DNA of 64,000 bases. It comes from Acanthococcus lagerstroemiae (lineage: Eukaryota; Arthropoda; Insecta; Hemiptera; Eriococcidae). Shown in pieces: positions 1-10,269 of this stretch. The notes below the pieces were generated by a model that ran no database searches, was not told the origin of the DNA, and saw only the letters and a program-made list of their open reading frames with translations. Made by a program: the position numbers and the translations under genes. Position 1 is the first letter of the stretch, and each line of letters begins with the position of its first letter. Location: assembly GCA_031841125.1 (NCBI GenBank), contig CM063108.1, positions 26,029,399 to 26,093,398 of the forward strand. The letters are read 5' to 3'.

Positions 1-480
1 TCGCCCGTGATGTCTGTCGCTGCGCATCTATTGGCGACGTGGCCCACCTGCAAGCATCTGTAGCATCTTATTACTTGCCTCTTTTTCTCTAGCGAGCGCA
101 CCCTACAGGTGCTCCACCCCAGCGCTATCTTGCCGCTCCCTAGCGTCTCAAGGGCCGCTTGGATGGGTACCTCTACCTTGAACGCTAGGGTACCGCGCGA
201 CATCTCCTTCTTCTTGATGACTCGCGTCTCTGATAGCATTATCTCAATCTCCTGCTGAGACTCGCTGACGACTCCACGTTCGTCAGGAGTTGGGTGGTGC
301 GGCGCTGCGGTCTTCGGATTTCCGCATCCGCGCCAATAACTTCTTTCAGCTTGCTGGCTAAGATCTCCACAGCTTGCTCCTCACCTTGGAGCTCCAGCAG
401 CATGTTGCCGCCCTTCGTGTGCCGGTCCCGTCACTTGACCCACACGCCTTCGGATCTATTCCGCTTCGTGTCTTCGTAAC
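1..480 (-). pseudogene. R1/I-type non-LTR retrotransposon ORF1 (Gag-like) fragment, cut by window edge
   Basis: Read on the minus strand, the stretch from about 260 down to 1 is open and ends in a CCHC zinc knuckle, CYRCLQVGHVANRC, at about 65-24. Just before it is the context GWSTCRV, which is common in ORF1 proteins of R1-clade and I-clade non-LTR retrotransposons. The upstream part (480-260) continues the same kind of protein in another frame (LLELQGEEQAVEILASKLKE), so at least one frameshift is present. ORF1 proteins of this class bind the element RNA. The rest of the element, if present, lies left of the window. It could belong to the same family as the R1-like copies at 18.2 and 60.8 kb, but no shared sequence allows a test here. 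Confidence 0.7.
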
Positions 481-2762
481 TAACCCCCCCCCCTACACTA
501 AAGGACCTATATTATTTAATGAGATGTGTACGTAATACGCATACTTACTACATAAGTGTGAGACATCTTACTCTGCACACGAGAAAGAGCCGATTCGAAC
601 TGTTATTTCGCTTTGTCTGAAGGCCCGGCCGGTACGCAGAAAAACCAGAAAATATCTTCGCACTGAAAATTAAATCGTAAATCACCTCGTATACCATTTC
701 TGGCCAAAATTCCATCAATTCCAACCGCAAAAGTCGTCTGAATAAAAGCGATCAAAATTTGAAAAAAAAAAAAAAAAAGGACTCGGCAGTGCTTGTTATT
801 GAAAAGTAACGATAATTTATTCGCCTATAAATTCAGAGTACTGCGAAGGGACACCTCTCCGCTCCGGTTACAAAAAAGAATTATTAAAACGCGAAATTTT
901 TCTGTTGTTCCCTTTTATTAGTCGTATGGATATTCGCTGAATTATCCAACGCGTTAGTTCGGAATTTATTTTCGCCGATCAAATCGTAACGCCAATCCGT
1001 AGTAAGTTCGAAATGGGGAAAAAAAGCATGCGAATCCCTCGTCCGGTACCCGAACATTATCTTTTGGGCTATTTTTTGTTTATGTTTCTGTTTCGTTCGT
1101 AAAACTAATTAATGCCCGTGTTATCGTTTTAATCGACGGACTACTGGGTGTACCAGAAGTCTTTCGGCTTGCATGCCACTGCTGTGTGGCTAATATATAA
1201 ACTTATCTATACGTGAGTGTGTATGTGTCAGAAGTCTTTCCACGACGTTCAGTTTTGATCACGATCAACCTCTACTATGCTTAAATAACACTTTTCAACG
1301 CGCCGCACTTTGGAAATTCTCTAGAAATTTGATTTCGGGGAGCGAGAGTGTCCTTGTGTTTTATGTATTGCCAAAAAATAAATAATGTAAAACGTGAGGA
1401 ATAAGTGAGCCTTTTTTCTTCGGCACGTCAGCGAAGGAACATTTTTCCACGTAATCGCGTTTATTCAGTCTCTGTATTAAAAAAAAAAAAGAGAGAGAGA
1501 GAGAGAGAAAAAGAAAGAAAGAAAAAAAAGGTAATAGTTTTCTTGGGACTGCGAAAAGAAAAGAAAAAAAGACTTTTCATTGCCTATACATCTGAATCGT
1601 TTACGACAGAGGCACGTGACTGTTTTCTGGTGTAGTCGGTGATGCTGGAGTTATTTTGTAGAGGGTTGAGCGGTTGACGATTCGCTGATGAACTTCAATT
1701 TCTGAAGCAGCTGAAGGGCTACAGCTATAGAGAAGGTGGAGAGGATCTGTGGTTCCTTCACCTTTATATCCGTAACGTTTGCTTCAAATTTAATGCGGAT
1801 CAGTCCATGTCAGTTTGACCAGCCGTGACCCTTGACATGTCCAATTTTGACCAAACTGGCAGGGAGGTCTTTCATGTATCCCAGAAGTGTGTTTGTGGAA
1901 CCATTTAACAAAATATTCATTCGGTCTTAAGTTTTTGATATTTCTCAAAAATGGCTACCTCGAAAATGCGCGATTGATTTCTAAATGATTAATTAAAAAA
2001 TTATTTATTTGTCTTGACCTAACCGCGGCAGTAAGGACCGGGGTGAACTTTCCTAGACTCAGGGGAAAATAAGACTGAGGGCACTATGTTCCCATTTTCA
2101 TATTTCCTTACATACGTGTACGCATAATATCAATTTATAATATTTTTCTAGAAAATTTTGTCAATCAGATGAGTCGAGAAGGAATGCACGGATTACAATG
2201 AAATTCAAAAGGGTGATAAGCGCTATCAGAAATGAAACACTACTGAATTTTAGCAAAATCGGTCGGTATGGAGAGAAAAGAGGCTAAAATTTTCAGTTAG
2301 CCCTATCTGCCGTATGACGCATCCGATCAAAAAATGTGTAGATAGGTACTATTTTTGAAGGTATTTTCAATTAGTACATTTAAAGTACTGTTCATTTTTT
2401 ATGTAAGAAGAATTGTAGGGGAGATACAGGAATTCAAAGTGTTGCAGAAGAAATGTTCAGCATAGCAGACCTAAAGGTCAGGTTGTCTTAGGTCTCGTTT
2501 TATCTACTATGTACTAAGTGAAATAACTTCGCTTGAGTAAAGAATTTATAAGAAATTCAGTTTATAGGAACTTTCCAAGGCGGTGGCGCGCTAGTATCGT
2601 TGTTACTGATAAAACAAATAACAACAGTGAAGCAGGATCAAATTTATCAGTTACATTTAGTTTGCACAGAGTACATTAAGATTTTAGTTCTTCAGCTTTT
2701 CTTCTGGCTTCGTCACGACAGTCAATGCATTTTATTACGTCCACAGAACGAATCATCATAAA
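481..2762. other. Non-coding stretch, no gene recognised
   Basis: I see no convincing coding region on either strand. It contains an A-run near 762-778 and a GA/AAAG-rich simple repeat near 1480-1530; the open frame over that repeat is low-complexity and not credible. The sequence is AT-rich and is probably intronic or upstream DNA of the agrin locus. Confidence 0.5.
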
Positions 2763-3117
2763 TGTAGGTTTCGCGATCGAATAAGAACAGGATTTTGATT
2801 TGAATTTCAAAAAGTGTTTATTGACACAGAAATTATATCAAAATTTCAAGTATTTTGATCACGAAAATCATATGAAGTGCACAGCACGAAAGAGTAAACA
2901 CGAATGAACAGCGAGACAATTCGGCATCAAAACATGACGTGCAAACGCGCAAAGAAATCTCGATCCATAATCAACATGAACGAGATAAGCCTAATTGAAA
3001 GCAGGCTAAAGAGTGTACGGGTGTATGAGACGAGAGTGTAAAACCGTTAGGTTTGAAAAACGAGATGAGTCACAAAGAAAGAGAAAAGTAGGTATTTGAA
3101 ATACATCGTATTTTACA
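2763..3117 (-). repeat. 3' LTR of the Gypsy element
   Basis: This 355-bp repeat matches 7464-7818 over its full length; the only difference I find is GTACGGG here against GTACAGG in the other copy. It begins TGTA and ends TACA. Being on the coding-end side of a minus-strand element, it is the 3' LTR. Confidence 0.95.
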
Positions 3118-3139
3118 TCCCCGCAACGAAGAAACGAGC

Positions 3140-3646
3140 CTAGGGCTCAAAAGGGTACATTTTAGAAACATGGAAAATATTAGACTCATGCTTCTGAAAG
3201 CCAGCATCAACCTCATATAAGACACCTGATAGTTTCTTTAAAATTTTGAAGAGACCTGTACGAATTTCGTCCAATTTGTTTCGATTAAGTGAATTACCAT
3301 GAAGTATGTAGACGAATTGACCTACTTTAAAATTTGGCTCCTTTTTGTTACGGTCAAATCGCTTTTTGTTCTGAAAATGATTTTTTTGAGAATTTATAAA
3401 AGCTAATTTTCGGTCCTTTTCTAAATTAAAATGGTCAAAAGGAAGATTCCTCAGGAGAGGGGGTTTGACACCATTTAAAAGATAATTTGGAGAATACTTT
3501 GTTACAGAATGAACTGTATCATTATATTCTTGAACGCACTCTTCGAAAAGTTTGGGCCATGGCCTCTTTTTATTAATTTCATTTTCGTTTACTTTACATC
3601 TCAATTTGTTTACTAATGTTTGGTTAAGGCGTTCGTTTAAACCCAT
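3140..3646 (-). pseudogene. pol: Gypsy integrase C-terminal part, separated by frame breaks
   Basis: This frame (168 aa) continues integrase. It begins around GLNERLNQTLVN, where the catalytic Glu of the D,D-35-E triad lies, and runs to a natural stop at 3140. Between 3646 and 3688 the reading frame changes twice: once next to a long A/T homopolymer (about 3700-3712) and once near 3640. This copy could therefore not make an intact integrase unless the breaks are sequence errors. Confidence 0.85.
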
Positions 3647-3687
3647 TTGAAAATGGACAATCTACAGCTGAGAAATATAATTTTACG

Positions 3688-6171
3688 TTACGTTCTTCCA
3701 AAAATTTTTTTTAAAATGGCTGAGTTCAAGCCAGTGTATTGATCAGCGAGTAGATGTTCTACGTTATGTCCATTTTGAAATACTAAATTTAATAAATTTA
3801 CAAAATCAGTAGCCTTCTGATGTTTTGATGTAATCGCATAAGCGAACCGAGAGAAATGATCAACCAAAAGGTGGACGTATCTTTTGGTTGAGTTGTTTCC
3901 AGAGAAACCGCCTATGGTATCCACAGACATATATTCAAAAGGTCTTTTGGCCGGTCCCAACTGAGACATTGGCCCAAATGTCGGAGAAAGACGTGTTTTA
4001 TTCTTAATACAAACAGAGCATTTTCCTACAAAATTTTGAATAGAAGTTCTGAAATTTACGTTATAGAAATAGGGAAGTAAAGTTAGCTCAAGTTGCTTTA
4101 CTCCAATATGGCCAAAACGAAAGTGGGCTTTTTTTATAAGTTCCTTGGCAAATTCATCGGAAATAATAATTTTTTTAGAGTCTTTGTGGTTGGTAAATAG
4201 GAGGTTATTCTTACCATTTATTACGTTAATCTTTTTGGTGAGTCTGTCCAAGGCTACAGATTTTTGATCAATTAATAAGTCCTCCATTTGCAATAAATTA
4301 ACAATTTTAATTTCTGAAGGAGCTTCATGTGCCTCGAGTACTGGATTTCGAGACAAACAATCTGCTTCAAGATTAACTTTTCCTGGCTGATACGTTATTT
4401 TAAAATTGAAATGAGATATCGACAAAATTAATTCGCGTAATTCTTCATCAAATTTAGTGTTAATTTTCATATTTTCCAAAGGTTTATGATCCGTAATAAT
4501 TTCAAAATGTATTCCTTGAAGTTGATATCTCCAATAATTTAGAGCCTCCTTGATAGCCAGACATTCAAGGAAAACGGCTTTTTTTCTTTTCTGATATTCT
4601 TTTAATTTTTTTGAAAAGTAAGCGACGGGTTTAAAAGTTCCGTCTTCCTGCTTTTGCTTTAAAACAGCCCCCATGCCTTCCAAACTAGCATCAGTAAAGA
4701 TTTTAGTTTCACGATTCGGATTAAAAATGGCCAAGCATGGTTCGTTACATAAACAATCTTTAACAAAATCGAAACTTTTTTGACATTTATCACTCCACCG
4801 AAAGGGTACATTTTTCTTCAAGAGTTCATGTAAAGGGGTTAGTACCATAGCAGAATTTGGAATATAGGAGTGATAAAAGTTAACCTTCCCTAAAAACTGT
4901 CTGACATTTTTTTGATTCCTAGGAATAGGAAACTCACGAACCGGGAGTACGTTGTCGAAAATCGGACGAGTGAGATTATTCTCAATTTCGTGACCTAGGT
5001 ACTTAACTTTATTTTTTGCAAAATTGCACTTGCTCAAGCTAAGCCGAAAACCTTCTTTATAAACAGCGTCCATTATCTTTTCTAAATGCAGCAAGTGCTC
5101 ATTAAAAGATTTTGAGAAAACCAAAATATCATCAATATAATTAACAGAAAATTTATCTAGGTCATTTCTTTTTAGTACGTTACGTAAAATTCTTTGAAAA
5201 ATAGCTGGAGATGTTTTTAATCCGAATGGAAGACATTTCCAGTCGTAGTGGCCTGTTTGAGTCACAAAAGCAGTCTTATACCTGTCTTTCTGCCTAAGTG
5301 GGACCGACCAAAAAGCGCTGTTGATGTCAAGAACGGAAAACCACTGACAATCTCTGGCTTTTACTATCAGGTCCCCTATAAGAGGAAAAGGCTGACTTTC
5401 AGGAACCACAAGTTTATTAAGAGCAGAATAATCAATGCACAGACGATTTTTCTTTTGAGTGCCATCAGACTGTCTCTTCACCGCAAGGGTGACCGGGGCT
5501 GCAAAAGGCGAAGTAGACTCCTCAATAAGACCTGCTTTGAAGAGAGCAGATACCTGATCTTCAATTTCCTTCTGATCAACGATATTACACCTATACGGCT
5601 TACGATATACATACCTATGCTCACTTAATTTGACAGCTGCCTCGTGAGAGCTCACTCGGCCTACATCAAATTTGTCCTTGGCGAAAGCGTAATTGAAACG
5701 ATTAATCACTCTAGACACCCTATCTTTGTCTGAGGCACTCAAATGATCTAGATTGGCTACCAACTCGATTGAATTAATTCGAATATCATTAAAAGTTTTG
5801 CATTGTGCATTACGAAAATTGCGATAATTTGAAGATTGAAAAACTTTAAGTTGATCAGTTAAATTTAATTTGAATACTCTAATTAAATCCAGGCCTAATA
5901 TAAACTCGAAATTGTTATCCGGAATATCCAGAACAAAAGCATAAACGGATTTAGAAATATTAAAAATTTTCACCTGGATTTGGGCAATGCCTAAAATTTT
6001 GCCATGTCCGCTAACCATTTTAAATTTAGTGTTTGAAAGTCGTAAAATTTTAACATTTAAGTTTTTTAAAAGCGAATAATTCATAACTGATATATTGGAA
6101 CCACTATCATAAATTCCAGAACAATTTAATTGATTATTTACTTTAATATCAACTTTGATTAGCGGTGGCAC
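3688..6171 (-). CDS. pol: Gypsy pol: protease, reverse transcriptase, RNase H, integrase (827 aa frame)
   Basis: The protease active site DSG is at residues 22-24. The reverse transcriptase has FGLKTSPAIFQ and the catalytic YIDD near residue 344. RNase H has TDAS near residue 495. Integrase starts with an HHCC zinc domain (H-x3-H and C-x2-C about residues 680-720), followed by the first catalytic Asp in SVDTIGG (about 750) and the second in ADQYTG (about 812). The frame has no own ATG at the expected start, and the reported first codon is a GTG just after the gag stop; translation is probably through the -1 site at 6177-6183. The frame breaks after residue 827, before the third catalytic residue of integrase. 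Confidence 0.93.
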   Translation of the reverse strand: MPPLIKVDIKVNNQLNCSGIYDSGSNISVMNYSLLKNLNVKILRLSNTKFKMVSGHGKILGIAQIQVKIFNISKSVYAFVLDIPDNNFEFILGLDLIRVFKLNLTDQLKVFQSSNYRNFRNAQCKTFNDIRINSIELVANLDHLSASDKDRVSRVINRFNYAFAKDKFDVGRVSSHEAAVKLSEHRYVYRKPYRCNIVDQKEIEDQVSALFKAGLIEESTSPFAAPVTLAVKRQSDGTQKKNRLCIDYSALNKLVVPESQPFPLIGDLIVKARDCQWFSVLDINSAFWSVPLRQKDRYKTAFVTQTGHYDWKCLPFGLKTSPAIFQRILRNVLKRNDLDKFSVNYIDDILVFSKSFNEHLLHLEKIMDAVYKEGFRLSLSKCNFAKNKVKYLGHEIENNLTRPIFDNVLPVREFPIPRNQKNVRQFLGKVNFYHSYIPNSAMVLTPLHELLKKNVPFRWSDKCQKSFDFVKDCLCNEPCLAIFNPNRETKIFTDASLEGMGAVLKQKQEDGTFKPVAYFSKKLKEYQKRKKAVFLECLAIKEALNYWRYQLQGIHFEIITDHKPLENMKINTKFDEELRELILSISHFNFKITYQPGKVNLEADCLSRNPVLEAHEAPSEIKIVNLLQMEDLLIDQKSVALDRLTKKINVINGKNNLLFTNHKDSKKIIISDEFAKELIKKAHFRFGHIGVKQLELTLLPYFYNVNFRTSIQNFVGKCSVCIKNKTRLSPTFGPMSQLGPAKRPFEYMSVDTIGGFSGNNSTKRYVHLLVDHFSRFAYAITSKHQKATDFVNLLNLVFQNGHNVEHLLADQYTGLNSAILKKIFGRT

Positions 6172-6173
6172 GA

Positions 6174-7382
6174 CTAGTTTTTTGAACTGTCCTCATCAGA
6201 AGAAGAGGAAGAAGCCATTTCCAATTTATTTACAAGTTTAGGTTCAGAAACATTGTCCCTGAATCTACACGTAGATTCACGATGGAGACGATTCGGAAAA
6301 CCCTTTTTTGCGCAAATTGAACAGGCTTTTACGTTAAAATTATTATTCCTTCCTGAATTAAAATTGCTATTAAAATTATTTTTCTTATCATTATTAAAAC
6401 GACGGAAGGATGAAGGTGAATTTGGTTTAAAATTATTCGATTTTACTTTATCGTCTAGAAAATTTTCGTCACCTTCATATTTTTTTAATTTCTCCTTTAA
6501 AATTTGCAAATTTGTTACGTTATTTTTATTCAACGCTTTAATGATACGAGCTGGTAAACCATAGACAATTAGATCTAAAATGACTGACCTGGGAAAGTCA
6601 CGATTGACTTCGAGAAGCAATTTTTCCTTGTTTATGGCGTAGTCCACAAGCGAGCCACCAATGTAGCGGAAACCAATTGCTGAACAAACAGGTCGGAAAG
6701 ACGAGTCACCAAAATTTGACACCAGCTCTTGGCGCCACAAAAGCCATTCAGCATCTGGAGGGAGGTTGTCTTGGGTCACAATGAACCAATTATTCAGAGA
6801 GGAATCGATGCACGACTTCAGGACCTCAATTTGACGACGACCGGTGAGGTGAAACCGAGCCAGCTCTTTCTCAAACTGGTCATACCACGATTCGACGTTC
6901 TTGTTTTTTGGGTGGAATTTTTCCAGGAGGATGTGGCGAAGGACTTCCTTAATGGACTCTTCCTTGGGAGCAGCCAGCCTCTCAAGACAGGCAACCATTG
7001 AGTCCATGGACGATGACGGGGCGGAGACAGTCGAAGTTTGTGCAGAAGATGACAGGTCGAGTTCACCAAGAACGTAATCTCCGAAGATGAAATTGTCATC
7101 CGAATCTACATATAACGCATAGACTTCTTTCGACAACGTAATATTCACATTACGATAACTGCCTCGAGATTTGAGGGACGAAACCGCAGCCTTGATGACA
7201 GGATATTTCATCAAATTTGGATGAGCAGAAACAAGTTGAAGGTCGGAGGGAAAACCAAACCAGGTGTTGGCCTCGGAAAATTTGACACGACGAACCTGTA
7301 TGACGTTGGTCTTATTATCAGCCGCAGCAGCCACGACGATGTGAAATTGCAATTTACGGACATCCATATTGCACAAAAACAA
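6174..7382 (-). CDS. gag: Gypsy gag (402 aa)
   Basis: Structural protein of the retrotransposon particle. The first 300 residues or so give no motif I can name but fit a Gypsy capsid region (many W, L and F residues; acidic and S-rich stretch around residues 100-130). The C-terminal part is N/F/K-rich (about 310-350) and is followed at about 354-373 by a zinc-knuckle-like motif with the pattern C-x2-C-x9-H-x4-C, a longer spacing than the usual C-x2-C-x4-H-x4-C. The frame is intact and stops with TAG at 6176-6174, directly behind a slippery sequence, so pol is probably made by frameshifting from this frame. Confidence 0.88.
   Translation of the reverse strand: MFLCNMDVRKLQFHIVVAAAADNKTNVIQVRRVKFSEANTWFGFPSDLQLVSAHPNLMKYPVIKAAVSSLKSRGSYRNVNITLSKEVYALYVDSDDNFIFGDYVLGELDLSSSAQTSTVSAPSSSMDSMVACLERLAAPKEESIKEVLRHILLEKFHPKNKNVESWYDQFEKELARFHLTGRRQIEVLKSCIDSSLNNWFIVTQDNLPPDAEWLLWRQELVSNFGDSSFRPVCSAIGFRYIGGSLVDYAINKEKLLLEVNRDFPRSVILDLIVYGLPARIIKALNKNNVTNLQILKEKLKKYEGDENFLDDKVKSNNFKPNSPSSFRRFNNDKKNNFNSNFNSGRNNNFNVKACSICAKKGFPNRLHRESTCRFRDNVSEPKLVNKLEMASSSSSDEDSSKN
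6177..6183 (-). promoter_or_regulatory. Candidate -1 ribosomal frameshift site (A AAA AAC) at the gag stop
   Basis: On the minus strand the last gag codons read AAA AAC TAG and are preceded by an A, giving the heptamer A AAA AAC. A one-base backward slip leads exactly into the pol frame, which has no ATG before the protease. A AAA AAC is a well-known type of -1 slippery sequence in retroviruses and retrotransposons. I have not assessed a downstream structure. Confidence 0.7.
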
Positions 7383-7463
7383 ATAAAACTTTGAAATTGC
7401 GGAAATTTAAAACGAATCAAAACGGAACACCAAGGTCGATTCGAGTAAAAGGAAATTTTGATA

Positions 7464-7818
7464 TGTAGGTTTCGCGATCGAATAAGAACAGGATTTTGAT
7501 TTGAATTTCAAAAAGTGTTTATTGACACAGAAATTATATCAAAATTTCAAGTATTTTGATCACGAAAATCATATGAAGTGCACAGCACGAAAGAGTAAAC
7601 ACGAATGAACAGCGAGACAATTCGGCATCAAAACATGACGTGCAAACGCGCAAAGAAATCTCGATCCATAATCAACATGAACGAGATAAGCCTAATTGAA
7701 AGCAGGCTAAAGAGTGTACAGGTGTATGAGACGAGAGTGTAAAACCGTTAGGTTTGAAAAACGAGATGAGTCACAAAGAAAGAGAAAAGTAGGTATTTGA
7801 AATACATCGTATTTTACA
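7464..7818 (-). repeat. 5' LTR of the Gypsy element
   Basis: Partner of 2763-3117. It lies upstream of gag on the minus strand and so should hold the element promoter. It is followed on the + strand by TAAA, the second copy of the target-site duplication. Confidence 0.95.
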
Positions 7819-8233
7819 TAAATAATTAATTACCTAATTGGGAATAAAAAATCATCACGTAATAAATTCTGGAGGAAAACTGTGCGAATTTCGAGTCTAA
7901 TATTTGAAAACTACCTAGCTCAGCTACCCGAATAATATGATCAAATAAATGAAAAGTAATTTATAAACGAGAAAGTAACAATGAAGTACATAATATCATT
8001 TGAACATAGAAAATGAAAAAGAATTAACAACAAAAATAATAGAAACGTTATAATAAGAACAAAATGCTAGTGGAAAATGAGATCACAATTTCGAGGAAAA
8101 CCAAATTGAAACTTAGCTTAAGATAATTACGAAAATTATAATAATATAACAATGCTGTTGATCCTGAAACCTAACGTAACGAAATGCAAAATGAGAAACT
8201 AATATAATATGAAAGTAGTTAGTAACAATTAGA
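7819..8233. other. AT-rich spacer, nothing recognised
   Basis: Very AT-rich sequence between the Gypsy element and the OB-fold frame. No conserved coding pattern is visible. It would be the 3' flank of the minus-strand frame at 8234; I see no clear polyadenylation signal. Confidence 0.5.
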
Positions 8234-8758
8234 TCACTTTTTAGATTCATAGTAGGAGAATTGATCCATAAGTATAATTTTTTTTGTTTTCGAATGTTGT
8301 TCTTTTTGTTCAAGTTTTTGAAGATCTCGTTTCACCGCTGCAATTAATATTGCAATAGGTATTGATGGCTTAGTACTTGAGTCTTTGCATTGACTCATAT
8401 TGAGACGAGATATCATTTTGTGAAGGAATAACAATATGTCCTCTATATCGTCATTTAGAATTATCGTAGTACTATTGTTCACATTCAGAGTAATACCTCC
8501 GCCATATGCATTAGCTGAATAATTAATCAAAGTAGTACATACATTCACATCATCGGGCGATATTGCTCGTATTGTGTCCAACTGCTCCCAGCAGATTACA
8601 TTTATTAAACCTGTCTTATCTTGGATGCTCATCATGATTACCTCTTTAACTGTTCCATCTTTCATAATAATTTCTTTGTCGTAAATATCGATTATGACAC
8701 CACGAACGTTAATCATGCCACTTGGACTTGGTTGTACATCTTTAATAGATGTGTACAC
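8234..8758 (-). CDS. OB-fold-like protein fragment (RPA / SOSS-B / POT1-type look), 174 aa frame
   Basis: The frame has no transposon motif. Its N-terminal part reads as an OB-fold: a YTSIKDVQPS opening, a hydrophobic strand (INVRGVIIDIYD), a turn with KDGTVKEV, DKTGLINVICWE, then GGGITLNV. This order resembles single-stranded-DNA-binding OB domains of RPA1, SOSS-B or POT1 type. The C-terminal 70 residues are helical-looking and Lys-rich and match nothing I know. The first codon is GTG, not ATG; the frame extends a few codons upstream to a TAG, so it may be an exon of a spliced gene, although the pyrimidine tract before a possible AG acceptor is poor. A processed gene copy or a transposon-captured domain are alternatives. 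The frame is intact over 174 codons. Confidence 0.5.
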   Translation of the reverse strand: MYTSIKDVQPSPSGMINVRGVIIDIYDKEIIMKDGTVKEVIMMSIQDKTGLINVICWEQLDTIRAISPDDVNVCTTLINYSANAYGGGITLNVNNSTTIILNDDIEDILLFLHKMISRLNMSQCKDSSTKPSIPIAILIAAVKRDLQKLEQKEQHSKTKKIILMDQFSYYESKK

Positions 8759-9049
8759 AGTCTCAAAATATTGTACCTACTCATTAGTGGTTTTCGATAT
8801 ATGTACATGAACCTGGTTGCATTGTAGCCTCCAATGTCGTTTTGTTTCGGTTTGTTGATTCTTTAATTGATAATTTTGTTAATCGAATCGAGGAGCCATT
8901 TACAATGAGAGGATAGTTACCTATCTATAGCACATTGTTTATGTGCCTTAATGCGTAACTCTGAGTCTACGCTGTCAGACATAAAAAACATGAAATGTTC
9001 CCCTCGATTTTTCATGTCAGCCTAATCCTCGATATATACGATTTACATT

Positions 9050-10195
9050 TCGCTCAGTCAGACAGTCAGAGTCAGTTAGCCAGTCAAAGACAGACATAAC
9101 ACTGTCAGTCTATGGCTGATAAGACATAAAGACATAGTGAAAGATATAAGATAGGCATGAGACTTACACTGTATCCGATATAAATATCATTAACAGTTAC
9201 CTTCTCCTTCCCTACTGACAAGGTATTAAAGCTATCTCCTTTCCTAAACATAAAAACAGACATGAGACTTGTCTATATATTTTTGATAAGACAAAGGAAA
9301 AAATTCAAAAAATTGACAAGCTACCGTCTCCTTCATTACTGATAAGACATAATGACAGATACGAGACTCGTCATAGACATAAAGAAAAAATCCAAAGAAT
9401 TGCAGGGACAGATGAGTCACCTTCAACTTCATTACTGAGATAAGACCTGAAGACAGACACGAGACTGTCAGTCTATGGCTGATAAAAGACATAATGGCAG
9501 AGAAAGATATACCAAGGTGTCTACAGGTTTGGAAAATTTGGAAAGTTTGGAAAAAGTCAGGAATTTGAAAAGTAGTTCAGGAAGTTCGTAAATAGTCAGG
9601 AGATTCAACAATATTTTTAAGAAGTTTGGAAAAAAACAAAGAATGAACTCAAGGAAAATTTTTTTTCGTCGTTTAATTTTACTTCAGCACTCCCTTGAGT
9701 CGTATTCTACAAATAAAATGCTTTCACCCAAAAATAAACTTCAAATTTCAGTTCATTTTAACCATAGCGTCTAGTAGTATAAACATAAATTTATACTGTC
9801 TATACTGTAAAGGTTGAAAGAAGAGAAAAAAAAGTTTGGAAAAATTCAGGAATTTATATTTTTCCATTCTTGTAGACATCTTGTATACGATAGGCATGAA
9901 AAGCCTACCCGGTGTAAATCTGACAACCACCTTCTCTTTCCCCACTGATATTACAGCATCTCATTTCCTACTGATAAGACATAAAGACAAACATAAAACT
10001 TGTCTATATATAGCTGATAAGACACAAAGGAAACAGTCCAGTCAGTCCAGTCAGTAAATGTCAAAAATGAGCTAGCCCAGCCAGCCAGCCAGCGCGATTT
10101 TCGTGTCGCTATTTTTCGCCACTTTTTTTTCGTCACGCTAAAAAGTAACGCTTTTTTCGGTTTTGTGCCAAAGTAAAGACATAAAAATGTCAAAA
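9050..10195. repeat. Degenerate interspersed repeat array (GATAAGACATAAAGACAGACATGAGAC type)
   Basis: A motif built from GATAAGACATAA, AGACAGACATGAGACTTGTC and TATGGCTGATAAGAC recurs with variation at about 9110-9160, 9240-9295, 9335-9390, 9425-9500, 9965-10025 and (inverted or partial) 10165-10190. Short CAGTCAGTCAG and CCAGCCAGCC runs are mixed in (9057-9080, 10036-10090). No coding function is seen. Confidence 0.7.
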
Positions 10196-10269
10196 AACGG
10201 ACTCGTATTTCACTATTAGTTCACCACGACGCTGCTTGTTAAAAATTCTTCAAGTAACATTTGAAATAA

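Larger units (their letters stand above)
2763..7818 (-). mobile_element. Ty3/Gypsy LTR retrotransposon, nearly complete, minus strand
   Basis: Two 355-bp direct repeats (2763-3117 and 7464-7818) start with TGTAGG and end with TTTTACA. They flank a gag-pol interior read on the minus strand. The whole 5,056-bp unit is bordered on both sides by TAAA, a 4-bp target-site duplication of the size usual for Gypsy elements. Domain order is Gag, protease, reverse transcriptase, RNase H, integrase, which is the Gypsy order. No envelope-like frame lies between the pol end (3140) and the 3' LTR, and a short purine stretch (GCGGGGA, minus strand) next to the 3' LTR is a plausible polypurine tract. I could not identify the primer-binding site. 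The LTRs differ at one position that I can see, so the insertion is recent, yet pol is broken near the integrase end. Confidence 0.95.

Noticed and set aside
1405..1635. 76-codon + strand frame
   Set aside because: It runs over a GA/AAAG simple repeat (KKKKREREREKERKKKK) and has no domain.
3688..7382. Gypsy element as an errantivirus with envelope
   Set aside because: No envelope-like frame lies between pol and the 3' LTR; the interior ends about 20 bp before the LTR.
9050..10195. CRISPR-like array
   Set aside because: Repeats are irregular in length, spacing and sequence and lie in a eukaryotic intron or flank.
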